DNA of 64,000 nt from Cryptomeria japonica (lineage: Eukaryota > Streptophyta > Pinopsida > Cupressales > Cupressaceae): assembly GCF_030272615.1 (NCBI RefSeq), contig NC_081412.1, positions 99,261,796-99,325,795 of the forward strand. Reading direction: 5' to 3'. Positions 12,001 through 24,039 of the stretch are shown piece after piece. Each line of letters opens with the position of its first letter. Position 1 is the first letter of the stretch. A program made the translations under genes and the position numbers. The notes beneath the pieces are model-generated. The model was not told where the DNA came from. It saw only the letters and a list, made by a program, of their open reading frames with translations, and did no database searches.

Positions 12001-12770
12001 TTCTTTTGACTTTGATAAATAGTCAATTATGCTTAAAGGTAGATAATAATCCCCAGAATCTTCCCAAAATAGAACAAATTCACCCTTGTGAATAATCAAA
12101 GAAAAGTGTGTTAGAATCACTTCCCTACATTGAACAATAAAGTTTTACCTTATAGAACCATTAGGAGGGTTAGGAGGGTTAGAAGTAGTAAAAATTCTTT
12201 AAGGTTTAAGGTTGTACATATTTTTGCCTACATAATTGTACTCCATTTAAATTGAGGTTTTCCAAACATATTTCATGCTAATTTACCTTCCAAAGTCAAT
12301 TTTTGTTTCTTTATGTTTTGGATTCTATCACTTGTCTTTTTAGTATTACAAACTTTGTCCCATAAACGAAAACAAAATTTCTTTTGACAACATTATTCAT
12401 ATTATCATTTCACAAAAAAATTGTTAAATATTTTTCAATTTATGAGATTATTCCTCTTGGCATCTACAGTACATACAGCATATACGCTATAATAGCTAAA
12501 AGCATTGCTTTGATCATTGTAATTCTCCTTGATAAAGTTAACCACCTACTTTTTAATGCAAATATTTTATTTAGAATGAAGGCAACTATTTTCTTCTAAG
12601 ATGCATTTGTATGAGCCCCAATAAAAAAAATTATATTATAAACATTTGTAGCTTAATTAAAAATCAATAAAAATACATATTCCAAAACTTTATATCTTTC
12701 CAATCCCTTGTATTTTCATTATCTTTGGGTTTCATTTTATTTTTGAAGCTATTGACAGCTCACGCACGAA
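12001..12770. other. AT-rich intergenic DNA, nothing recognised
   Basis: Short AT-rich frames only (for example 12384-12599, hydrophobic). No convincing feature. Confidence 0.5.
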
Positions 12771-13100
12771 AGACATTTGGCAACAGGGAAAAATTTTGGA
12801 AGGTCCACAGTCCATTTTTCTCTTTGAAAGCGCGCAAAGCCACCGTTTATTCACAAAGGGAGGCTTTGCATTCAAACGGTTGCAACGGAAAGTGATGGAT
12901 GACCACGTGGCATTTTTTTCTCACCTGAAGAAGAAACTAATGATGATGTTTGATCGTAAGCTCAAGCTGTTGTAACGGACGGCATAATGATTAATACACG
13001 TGGCAAATATGCTAGCATGTTTTCTGTTATGCTCATTGATTGTAGTTAGTGCTTTTGATCTATATAAACCTGCAGGTTTTATTTTGTAGGGATTCATCAA
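12771..13100 (+). promoter_or_regulatory. Promoter-like segment with G-boxes and TATA box
   Basis: A locally GC-richer stretch has the palindromic G-box CCACGTGG at 12903-12910 and ACACGTGG near 12997-13004, several AACGG phrases (MYB-like), and TATATAAA near 13062-13069, followed by leader-like sequence. The order ACGT boxes then TATA is what plant promoters and LTR promoters show. No open reading frame follows within 1 kb, so it is either a relic promoter, part of a decayed TE, or chance. Confidence 0.35.
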
Positions 13101-14429
13101 TTTTATTAATTCTTTGGAGACTTTGTTGTTTACTCAGACTTTAATTATAAACTGATGAATGAATGAATGAAGGAAAACATATCAGATTGTGTTGAGTTCA
13201 CCTTTACTGTGTGTTAGTTAGATCTAATTGATGAATGATTTAATATTCTATGCCACTATGAGTATAATATATGATCTCAATTTCTAGTTCTTATGACCTT
13301 AATAAAATTGTGTAGATTCTTGAATCATGTGTAGTTACACTCATTTGGTAATTTGCGATGTTTGATTTGATATCATATCATGCTACTTGATGAACTAAGG
13401 GATTAGTAAGATGTTATGCAACTATTGAGAAATGCGTATCCCTGCCAAGCCTTAATAGATGCATTTCACGGAAGGATACGAATATCATGTTATGTGTCTA
13501 CATGACCTTATATGATTTGTTCTCTTTTGAAATATGAAGAAGCAGTTGTGTTATGTGCTTATTTGTCAAAATATCATGTTACTCATCTTCTATTTAGTTT
13601 TTAAAAAAATTTGGTGTATCACCTCTAATTAGCTTGTTCTAAATTGATATTTATTTTATCCCTTTCCATCTTGCAGAAATACATGAAGAGTCGGCTCCTA
13701 AAATTTTGGAGGTTGTTTAAATGAATAAATAAATTAGAGAAATTTCCGGGTTATGACATCTTGTATATGTTGCAAGCACCAATAGTAACAAATCACAATT
13801 AAAATAAATGCATATGTGGCAAGTTGTTGTGCTTTATGCTTTCATGATTCATTATTGATGTGATTAAATGGTTTTGGTTTAAAATTTAAAGATAAAAAAT
13901 TAAGTAATTTTGAGGTCTAGATTGATTCATCCCCCTCTCAGACCTATGGTATGTTCAATAGGTTTACCTTTGGATCGATTTTGCATAGGCCTATATGGAG
14001 AGTACTCTTAGTAGGCTCCTTCATTTATGAGGACAACGACTTCATTACCCTTTGATCTATGTTATTACTTTTACTTGACATATTGTATTTGGATAGGCCT
14101 ACGTGGCAAGTCTTCTTAGTCTACAATATATTTGTCAAGATATCGACATGTCTTATATTATTGAGGGTTTCATTGTGCTTGCAATGATCTCAACCTGTTT
14201 GCCAAGCCCATTTTTGGCTTGTGGCATACTTGGATCTATGCAAGGGTATTGCCAATTCCTAGTTCAACCTATGTCTTGGCACTTGGATGTTGAAATCTTC
14301 TCTTCATCATAGGATCAACATTGTACAAAGCTCTATTTTGATTAGCTAAGTGGATTTTTTTTGGCCAAATCCTCGTTGGAGTGGACTTTATAAAATACTA
14401 AAGTTTTTGCCAAAATATTTTATTATTTA
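13101..14429. other. Intergenic DNA, nothing recognised
   Basis: No supported coding or RNA gene. A 69-codon frame at 14103-14312 has no family resemblance. Confidence 0.45.
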
Positions 14430-16380
14430 TTGTTTGGGGTTTCTTGTTTGTGAGAAGGAATAAGCTATGGTGGGCTTGTGGTGCATTGATCTTTGAGACT
14501 TTAGTCTCACATTGGTCATGGGAGGCCATTTTAGGCTCTATTTATGTATGAGTAGTCGCTTATAGATTGTGAGCGCTTATGTAGGGTCACATTGGGTTTG
14601 CAACATGTGGACTATGGTAGGACCATGTCCTATGAACATGTGACTCGGTAAAAATATTTCCTTAGCCATGGATAGTTTTGAGGCCTCAATTGCTCATGGT
14701 TATATGTATGGAGGTGGGTGGTACACCACCAGTCCTAGCCACCCCATCACCTCTATCCACCATTCACTCTCTATCACCTAGGTGGGGCCATCATCCCTAG
14801 AAACCCTTTGAGTCGAGGTCGCATGGGTGACTAAACCCTATCCCCTATGTGTGAGAAGGAGGTGGGCCCTTTTTTTACCACTTTTGAGTTCCATATAGGC
14901 AATTTTTTCAATTAGCCATAACATGGGCATACAATGTCAATTTTTGGCAAACAAGATATTGTTGGAAAAGTGGTTTCATGCACTATCGAGTGTTGTAGGT
15001 ATTTTTATCGTTTTTTGTTGTTGGTGCATTTTTTAGCTTGTCAAAGTCAATAATGCATTTTAGGCTCCCAAGCTCATAACTTTTGACCAAATTTTCCATT
15101 TATCGTGATTCTTATGGCAATGGAAAGGCCCTTCAAAGCATTTTCAGTCCATTCGTGCATTTTTTTTAGATTTTTCCCCAAGTAGCATCAATTCATAATT
15201 TTGTATTTTCAGACTCTAGTTAACTACTTGGTTATTTTTGCACTTGGAATTGTTTTGTTTGCATCACATGTATACACCACTTTTTTTGTCCTTTTGGATT
15301 ATTTGAGCATCTTTTGTAAGCACTTTATTTTGTAGATGCATTGAGATAAAGTGCCCTATTCTTGTATATTTATTTTGGGGGATTTTGCACAAATGTTGTG
15401 CCATATTATTGCACTTTCACTGTATTATAAAGTGTCATGGGGTTTTTGTAGTGCTTTTCATAGCTTTGTCAAGTGAGTGTTCCTCCACGACAACAATAGG
15501 ATCTTTGAGATTCTTGCCTGATGTGTGTGTAGTATTGGTGCACACCCTTTTTCTCAATTGTAGGTACTCTTTTGGTCACTTTTCATGTTTTATAATCTCC
15601 TTCATTCATTACTTGATAACACATAGTTTTAGTGGAACTGTCATGCCTCTCCCTAGTCAGTATTATGGGGGGTTTATATTATTTATTCTAATGCTTTCTT
15701 GGTTTTTCTTGGAGTGAGTTGAGACACTCTCGCACTCCTATTTTGTGGAGGCAACCTTCTATTACCAGTTGATCATGATTCTTCAAACTATTGCACTTTT
15801 ATTTTCAACTTGCATTACTTCAGTAGTGATGATGAGATCACTCATGCAACTTCATTGGTTGAGTAGTGCCATTGGGCTCACTCATGCAAATTTATGTGTC
15901 AAGTGTATTTTTTATTATTCAAGTAGTGTCATTTGGGGCACTCATGCAACTTATTGTCTTCTTGATCTTGATCACCATTCTTTTTCAGAAAAGGTTCTCC
16001 AATTATAACACTATATCAGTCTTCTTTTGACAATTGTCTATAGCTTCTTCATGCTTCAGTGATGTTCTTCATGTTCTTGTTTTTGGGACATTATTTTTTA
16101 GGCTTCTTAGTCCTTCATGTTCTCTGTTTTGGAGAGGATTTTTATCCCAAAGGGTTTTTCTCCCTTCTTTGTTCATGATAGATTAATTGAATTGTATTGC
16201 ACTGCAGTTGTGCACGGATACCTAACATGACCTAGTTGTTGGGACCCATATTGCGCAATAATTTCACTCCCTAAGTTGCACTTAATGGGGGTTGTCGGTG
16301 TGAATGTGGTTTTAATCCACTCACATACACTTAAGTTTAATAAGGCGGCCAACATATCACATTATTAGATATTAGTTGCA
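14430..16380 (+). mobile_element. Eroded LTR-like sequence (tentative)
   Basis: The block contains a TTTGAGACTTTAGTCTCACATTGG-type promoter phrase (14491-14514) with TATTTATG about 30 bases on, and near its end the phrase GGATTTTTATCCCAAAGGG (16135-16153), a form common in the R/U5 part of plant LTRs. No PBS, polypurine tract or coding domain was found, so boundaries are unknown and the call is an inference from these phrases. Confidence 0.3.
15790..15960. repeat. Degenerate tandem repeat around CACTCATGCAA
   Basis: Three diverged copies of a roughly 60-bp phrase, GAGTAGTGCCATTGGGCTC-like followed by ACTCATGCAA, lie at about 15815-15852, 15858-15890 and 15918-15952. The small open frame 15745-16008 reflects this repeat and has no known domain. 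Confidence 0.65.
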
Positions 16381-18600
16381 TAGTATTTAATATAGTTCAT
16401 AGTGCATTTAATTTTGTTGTAGGTAGTTAGCTGCTTGCAGCTCATACCTAATCCCACGGTCATTATTTATTTAGGGTGTTTGATCATTGCAATTACCCCA
16501 TTATCTTAATTCAATTCTTCTCACATTAGTTAAATAGCATTATTGAAGGTTGCTTCTCTCTGCATTGCGAACTTATTTTTTGGTTTGCAAGTTGTGCTCT
16601 TGGGGTGCTCCAATAAAAAATCTTTGCTTCCACATAATAATTGGTCCTATGATTATTTGCATTGCTAGGTAAAACTAGGTGCCAATTTAGGTCACTTGAA
16701 TGATTGTCCACTCATTGGGAATGAATTTCATCAACAAATTTCTAGCTACCATCATAAAGTGTTGGTGCATATATATTTTCTTAATTTAGTTATTTACCTT
16801 ATTACATATTTATAGGTAGGATTAGATAAGGTTACACTTAGGTAGGCATCTACTTGGGGTTTTACATTTGACTTGTACTTCCTTATTTAATGGAGATGTT
16901 AAGAAGACATGTCACTCCATCTCCTTTATCCCATATTGATTATACATACACATATATTGGTGGTGTATCATATGAATATTCACTTATAACTCATCATTGA
17001 GTATCACTTTTGCACATGCATCCTTGAATAGAATAACATTTTTATTTTAGTCTTTTGATTCTTTGTGCTTGTTTTAATCTCTCTTGATCTTAGGTGACTA
17101 TCTCCATATCCAAATATTACAAATAAGGAGTCCATTTCCTCCCAAATTCTACAACCAAACTTATGAAATATTAACCCCTTATGTTGAGTTAGTTTGTTAT
17201 GACTTTATCCTATAACATGTGTCTTGGGATATGTGATAAACTACTATGGGCCATATAATACAATTTTATTGAGTTTGTTATTAAACCAAAAGTGTAGTTA
17301 TGAGATGCTAAGCTGGCCTCATTGTGATTACAACACCAATATATTCTGATCACACACACACACATAAAAGGTATTGAGTAGTTGTTAATCATCATATTGT
17401 GAATTGTCTTCTTTTTTAATCCTTTTGAAGGTTACCCTCAAAGTATCTTATTATTATCAAGTATTTTCAACATATTTCCTATTATATTCTTATTTATAAT
17501 GTAACTAATTCATTGCAAGTGGTATCAAAGCATGATCTTGGCATCCTAAAGACAATAAATAGGGTAAAATAATTTATTTAAGAGGTCAAATTATGAAGTG
17601 TACATCTCTTTCAATTCAACATTTTTTTTTGGTAGTTTTGAGGACTAATCAAGGACATATTGAAGCTGATACAATCCAAATTTGAGATCATTCAAAGGAA
17701 TTTTAAAGAAGTTAATGCACAAAATTAGGGTTTCCACCAAAATCAATTCCAAGACTATAAACTAGAGTCTCTTTAATATTTTTAAATAGTAATGTGTAGT
17801 ATTAAGTAGGTTATTGTATATTTTCTAGATTATTCAGATTTAAAGTTCAATTCATTCTAAAATTAGTTTTCATGTCATGGTAGACACTTCAACAACAAAT
17901 AAAGGAAGGAATCCAATCACTCATAAAAAGTTTCCTAACAAAAATGAAATGATATAATAGTAGAGGAGATGGATACCATAACCATATAAATGACACAACC
18001 AAAAAGGTTATGGAGGAAACCAAGTAATAAATGGTGGAGTAAATTAAGACATCATTAAAGAAATAGATTCCCTCAAGAGTGTGTTGGGACATGAAGCTTC
18101 ACATAACTTGCATATTACACTTAATTGTCAAATTAACATTGTTGTCATTATTTTATATTAGTGGTTACAATATTTCTAATATTCCTGCTATACTTGAGAC
18201 ATGCTTTAGACCTTTAATCACCATTTGATGTTGTATGAGAGTGTGTGCACTGAAATGTGAGTTTAAAGGAAAGCATTAAACATGTTAAAAGCACTCAAAA
18301 TCACAAATCAAAGCAACAATCAAGATTAGGCTAAAAAAGGTTAAACAAGCATATAATTTAACAAATGAAACTATATCAAACCCCTTGTTGTGCAAATTTT
18401 CCCAATATAGTCGATTTGGATGTATGCTCACTCAAAATTTCAATGGTATAACGAGGCTCCAATACAAAATAGGTGAGAGAGATTGAGAGAAAGATAGAAG
18501 AAGAGGAAGAGATGGAAGAAGGGAAGAATTAAAATGGCTAAGGGTTATATATATAGGATTTTAGATGAGATTGGATGGATGGTTGGGATCGATTGATAAA
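16381..18600. other. Intergenic DNA, nothing recognised
   Basis: Short CA/GT runs near 17352-17362. Otherwise low-information sequence without protein-like frames. A purine-rich run (GAGAGA/GAAGA) lies at about 18470-18530. Confidence 0.5.
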
Positions 18601-18893
18601 GATATATGGTGGAGGATAGGGTCGTAGCTATTCGGGCTCCAAAACGTTATGCCCCTGCATGATATAATAGTACATTGCAACCGTCCAAACAGAATCTCAT
18701 AAGCCTAGTACTCGGGACCCACCGTTGATGTGGACGGAACTTGGGGTCCCATGATGTGGACGATGTTGTTGTTTTTGTTTCGATGGAAAAGCTTCCACGC
18801 AGGTACCACTTCGTCGGCCCTTCTCACAGTTATAGGAATGCATCAAAAATTTAAACCTCACCGCTCTCATGATTACCGGCGCTGCGTCACGTA
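18601..18893. other. Unassigned repeat, left part of an 18.6-22.1 kb block
   Basis: Contains GCTATTCGGGCTCCAAAACGTTA (about 18627-18649), matched at about 21418-21439 by CTATCTGGGCTCCAAAATGTTA, and GATGTGGAC phrases (18726, 18754) like those tandemly repeated at 21841-21903. The matches suggest that 18.6-22.1 kb is one old, internally rearranged repeat family. Confidence 0.45.
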
Positions 18894-19428
18894 TGCTAAA
18901 AAAATTTATTTTAAAAATATAATGTCCAACCAGTAGAAAGAGTCAATAACACGGTCATTTGAAAATTTTAAATTATTTTCGTACGCATGTTGCATTCACG
19001 ATGCGAACGTTGCGTCGCAAGGGATTTCGAGATCATCTCGATCATTCAGGTTAAATGTCCCTGATTGAATCAGGAAGCCATTGAATCACAGAGTGAGGGA
19101 CCTGCGTATCCAGTAGAGGTATTTGTGAAGGTGAGGACAAATTTGGCCACAACAATAAGGTGCTAAAAATTTATATTTTAAAAAATATAATGTCCAACCG
19201 ATAGAAAGAGTCAATAACACGGTCATTTAAAAATTTTGGATTATTTTCATACGCATGTTGCATCTGCAACGCGAACACTGCGTCGCAAGGGATTTCAAGA
19301 TCATCTCGATCGTTCAAGTTGAATGTCCCTGATTGAATTAGGGAGTCATTGAATCACAGAGTGAGGGACCTGCGTATCCAGTGGAGGTATTTGCAAAGGT
19401 GAGGACAAAGTCAGCCACAACAATAAGG
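18894..19428. repeat. Tandem duplication, 267/268-bp unit
   Basis: Copy 1 is 18894-19160 and copy 2 is 19161-19428, directly abutting. Both begin TGCTAAAAA and end GCCACAACAATAAGG, and share AGTCAATAACACGGTCATTT, CGTCGCAAGGGATTTC and CAGAGTGAGGGACCTGCG. The copies differ by scattered substitutions and a few small indels. Most changes are between C and T or G and A, as expected after cytosine methylation. No coding potential. Confidence 0.95.
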
Positions 19429-20149
19429 AGAATTGTATGTGATTATTATTATCACCTGCTAACACACGTGTTTTTCATGTATAGGGAGGAGGTATTGTAG
19501 CATAGGTCTGTGTAGCAGGCATCGAGATTAGTGATTTGGGTTTGGTGATAAGTTCAAACCCTGACAGATAAAACGAGTATTACTCAAGTTGTGCGAAATC
19601 TTTTCGAGTAACACTCAGGTTGTGCGAAAATAGCTTAAACCATAACACATAACACGACATTTTTTTTATTTTTTAACATTTACCTTACCGTTTTCATAGT
19701 GAATTTCATGTTCTGCGAAAGTAGTTGAAATTCTAATGGATAACATGACATTCTTTTGTTGTCTAGCATTTACTTTGTTCACTGTGAATTTTGTTTGTAA
19801 TTTCCAGTATTGAAGTGGAGGTGTGAGGAAGCCAAGTGTGCATGTTTGTTTGGTGTTTAGGTGAAGAAGAGTATAAAGGTGTGTATATTTGCCTAATCAC
19901 ATGTTCCAGTTTTCCATAGTGAGCGGAGCTGTGAAAGATGAAATGCCATTTTTTTCATTTTTTGTATGTTAAAATTGATTTTTTTTAAAGTGTTTGTTGT
20001 TTCCTTGTGCCAACCAAACAGAATGATGTTGTTTTATTTGTCAAAAGGTTGAATGATAGGGCCCAACATGTTGTTTTATTTTGTATATTGGCTTTGTATA
20101 ACATTGAAATTGTTGCAATGCCTCATTTTTGTAAGTGTTATATTCCTCT

Positions 20150-20965
20150 AGCTAGCCGACTATGCACATGTTTGTGTATATGTGTGTTTGTGTCTGCCAT
20201 TCTCTCTCTATATATCATGAATACACACATAAACATACATATATACATAAATGAAACATTCATCTTCAATCCATGTGCTGGTTACGAAAGTTATGTTCTT
20301 TAATTTTTGCTACTTAAGAAACAAAATGCCACAGAAAAAATCGTGTTGATGCATATGTTTGTGTGTATATGTGTTTATGTGTCTGTCATTCTTTCTCTCT
20401 ATATATCATGGACTCACACACACATAAACAAGCATATATACATATAAATATCAAACTTGTTGACCTCCTCCTTACCTATGCAACATAATCCCTCATCGGT
20501 ACATACAAGTAACTCTCATATTAATAGCCTACTTAGTAAACCCTAAAGCTTGACATGAAAAATGATCCAGTCTACCTAGTACCCTTGGTGTAATGTGTCA
20601 TGTTTTTTAGTGTTCTATTTTTGTAGTCATACAATTATGCATATGTATGTGTGTATATTTGTGTAATCGTATTTCTTTTGAAGTCTCTGTCTATATATAT
20701 CATGCACACACTCGTATCTGCCCTTGTTGTCGTCGTCGCTCGTATAATGTGTGTTTTCCCTTGCTATCATCGTTGCTTGTATAATGCGTAGTTGACATTG
20801 CCAATGTGCTCCAAAACAGCTGACTAACCTTCATGTTCAATCCATTGTTACTCGTATTTTTAGTGTTTTGTTTCTCTACTCAGCCAGTTATGCATATGTC
20901 ATTCCCTCTCTCTATGTCATGCACATGGACACGCACCTGGACATTAACATACATATATGCATAGG
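20150..20965. repeat. Dispersed TG-rich/TATATATCATG modules (4 copies)
   Basis: A module made of a TGTGTATATGTGTTTGTGTC-like run, CATTCT(C/T)TCTCT, TATATATCATG and ACACACATAAACATACATAT recurs near 20160-20255, 20345-20450, 20640-20720 and, shortened, 20885-20965. Spacing between modules is 190-300 bp. Sequence between modules is unrelated. Probably a degraded minisatellite or TE-internal repeat. Confidence 0.6.
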
Positions 20966-21840
20966 CAATTAAATGTTGCATGTTATATATACGGAGAATG
21001 ACACAGACACATAGACACAGACATATGCACCATTGGATGACTAGGAACATTAAAATATCTTGTACTGCCTATCACAAACAACTATTTGTGATTTTTGGAA
21101 AAGTCAATAACACAAAGTTTCTTACCACTTATTCCAGACACTCCTCACCTAAATTGGCTCAAAAAAGGCAGGAAGAGTCAATAACCCGAAATTTGTCAAA
21201 AGATTTGAGATGGTTGATGGTGATCAGCAGAATTAGGTCGAAAATGGTGTTATAAAACTCATGTTATTGAGTTTTTCAAAATTATTTTAAAAATCAAAGT
21301 CACAACTAATTCTGTCGATCAGAGTTAACGAACTGTACTTTTCAAAATTTATGCATTATTAATTTTTGGTGTTATTGATGTGCGGTTTTGGAGCCACTTT
21401 AGCCCCAGATGATGCAGCTATCTGGGCTCCAAAATGTTAGTGTCGTATTGATGGCATGCATAAAATACATGCATACCCATTCCTAGTTGCAGGTGGGCCC
21501 ATGCATGGGTTGTGACAATGTGGACTCATCGGAAAGGACGTTCACATAGCACATCATGTTGCCTAATTTGGAGGGGCGTATAACACAAAATTGGTCAAAC
21601 CGCCAAGAGACTACAAAGTGCTTTGTTGGGTGGGTGGAAAAGTAGTGGGAGACAACTGTCTCCCACGACTGATATCGTACTATAACACACAGGTAATTGG
21701 GGACAATAACTTGGAGACTTGACTTTGTTAGGGTTAGTTCAATAACAACGCATGTAATGTTTATATCTTCATGTTGTGTGATCAATAACATGCAAAGCCA
21801 TTAAATTGGAAGGCAATGATGTCCACCGCATGGGCAGTGA

Positions 21841-21903
21841 TGATGTGGACATCGTATGGGCCCTAATGATGTGGACATCGTATGGGCCCTAATGATGTGG
21901 ACT
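21841..21903. repeat. 26-bp tandem repeat, 2.4 copies
   Basis: TGATGTGGACATCGTATGGG followed by CCCTAA is repeated at 21841-21866 and 21867-21892, then cut after TGATGTGGACT. The first two units are identical, so the duplication is recent relative to the surroundings. Confidence 0.95.
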
Positions 21904-22099
21904 TGGCATAAAAAAACATTTGCACTGTATGTCAGGTCATCGGATTTTTTGGTGTGTATAACACACAATCGGTCTTTTGCAAACCATCAGGGTTGCGACC
22001 GGAAATTGAGGAGTCTGTAAATTATGGGATCTGGTGAAGCTGAATGTGGATAGAATGTCAATGTACAAGCTTGCATGATTGTAGGGGCAAAGGATTGGC

Positions 22100-23317
22100 T
22101 ACTTTGCAAGTGGGGAAGGAATACCCTAGATGGGCTGCATAGATATAGTTGTGGTCTAGTTATGTTTGTGTTTACTTTTTTTATTATTTGTTGTATTCAT
22201 TGTTCATGGACTAATAATATTTGTCTTTTTCACTACTAGCTTATTAGGGCACATTAGATTTGTATTATGTTTTAAGCACTTATACCAAACACATTTGTAC
22301 ACTATCTTCGTCATAGCTCTGGCACTATGGCTAACTGACACATATAATTTTGGCGATATATGCATTACTTAGTGTTAGTTTATATTGAATGTTAAATGCA
22401 ATTTCAGATTTTAACATGTAGGTTCATTTTGTGTCTTGAATTGCATTTACTTCCCACCATAGACTACCACTAACACTAGTTATCCATGCAGGTTGTTCAT
22501 TTTGAAGGACGATTGAGAAGTCCACTAAAACGTCCAAAATTTCTAGGTTTTTGCTCCCTTTACGTACTTTGATATTACTTGCACTGTACTATCTCCTTGT
22601 TAATAATGTTCAAGGCTTGTGTAATTTCTTATAAGAGGCTTTTTTTATATATATTGATGCATATTATTCTTTCATTTGGTAGAAATGTTTGAATAAAATT
22701 CATGTATTTTATCAAGTAATATTGATGGTCCTTAGCTTAACACATTAGTGACCGAAGAAAACGATCAATGCAGTTGTGTGTTGCCTTATAGTCTTTTTTG
22801 TACATGTGCATCTTAGATAATAAGATATTATTCTCCATTTTGAAATTCATAGAAATTTTATTTATGAAAATTAGCCTCATGAAACCAATGTTAGTTACAT
22901 GAACCTTATATCTGAACTCCTGTAGATGATGTGTGCATTACAACAGTTGTTCCATATATATGATATTCATCTGGATAAGAGAGTTTACATTCATCTGACT
23001 ATTTGCATAAATATAGATTAGCAATGTTCCTCAATGGAAGAGTACCATGTGTTTTTGACATTCCAATACCGATTTGAAATGATATGTGGAGTGTGGTGGG
23101 AGATGAGGGGATATTGTATGCATGTTTTTGTAGTGGTGGAGATCCGTGATCGAGCCCTCCTCATCTGTCTATCATCGTTGTTCTCCATTTTTATACATTG
23201 AATCATTCATACCAGGTTATTAATAATATCCCCATAGCAAGTAAGAGATAGAATCTTAAGAATAGATACTTATTTCGAAAGAGACGTGTCTTTCCAATAA
23301 TACATTGGTGCTCTTTA
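22100..23317. other. Intergenic DNA, nothing recognised
   Basis: Only short AT-rich frames. A TTTTTGTAGTG phrase at 23126-23136 resembles the outer end of a CACTA element but has no partner in the right orientation nearby. Confidence 0.45.
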
Positions 23318-23632
23318 TTGACATTAATTAGTGTCAAAGAGTGTTTTCTGAGTTTGTACGTTGTCACGATGAACACTCCTATTTTGCTGGAATCCATAAA
23401 GCAGCAAATGTCTTTTCTTGGGAATATTTCGGACAAGCGTTTGCTGATGATTTTGGAGTCAAATCATCCTCTGGTTCTTCATGTTGTCAAAAAGGTGCTA
23501 GGGCAAGAATTTCTCCATGCCAAGCATAGATACCGAGTGAACACGAATATCACCTCTATGTTTTTGGCTCTGTGCATTGAAATGGGGATCGAGAAACCCA
23601 AAACGAAGCTATTGTGCCTGAAGCTTTTGTGA
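23318..23632 (+). CDS. Unrecognised open frame (104 codons), weak support
   Basis: Two overlapping plus-strand frames cover this stretch: one at 23318-23632, and another at 23341-23529 containing SWEYFGQAFADDFGVKSSSG. Base composition is closer to coding than in the surroundings, but I recognise no domain, no start context and no splice signals I trust. It could be an exon fragment of a decayed gene or TE, or chance. It ends just before a sequence that reads like an LTR (23634-24030). Confidence 0.2.
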   Translation: MTLISVKECFLSLYVVTMNTPILLESIKQQMSFLGNISDKRLLMILESNHPLVLHVVKKVLGQEFLHAKHRYRVNTNITSMFLALCIEMGIEKPKTKLLCLKLL

Positions 23633-23633
23633 G

Positions 23634-24030
23634 AGAAATAAAAAGTGCATAAAATTTGCAAAGAAGAACAATAGCACATAACACATAGATTTACGTAGAA
23701 AAACCTGGTAAAAATATACCAATAAAAAACCACGAGCAATTTTTGTCTTTCGTATTGATTCTCAGGAATTACAGAGTTACAACAATCTCAAAAGTGTACA
23801 TCAAAACATGACTTTGAGCAGCCTAAAACAACCGAGTTGCAGAGTCCTACTTGAATACGACTTACTAAATATAGTAAGTATGACTCGCACAACTGCATGT
23901 ATAACACATGTCAAAATTACTATTTATAGAAAGTTTATAGAAATTATAGAAATTACTCCATGATGACGCAACCACTGCTAGCTAAGATAGCCATGATGAC
24001 TCAACCACTGCTAACTAAAAGTCCAATTTT
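23634..24030. mobile_element. LTR-like fragment (tentative)
   Basis: TAGATTTACGTAGAAAAACC (23688-23707) resembles the GTGGAAAAACC phrase in many plant LTRs, and the copia LTRs in this window contain a comparable GTGGAAACCCAAA phrase. Two imperfect copies of CCATGATGAC-CAACCACTGCTA are present (about 23952-23983 and 23992-24022). No termini or PBS found. Confidence 0.3.
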
Positions 24031-24039
24031 GTCACGACC

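Noticed and set aside
23126-23136. CACTA right end TTTTTGTAGTG pairing with 28287
   Set aside because: Orientation is wrong for the two to bound one element.
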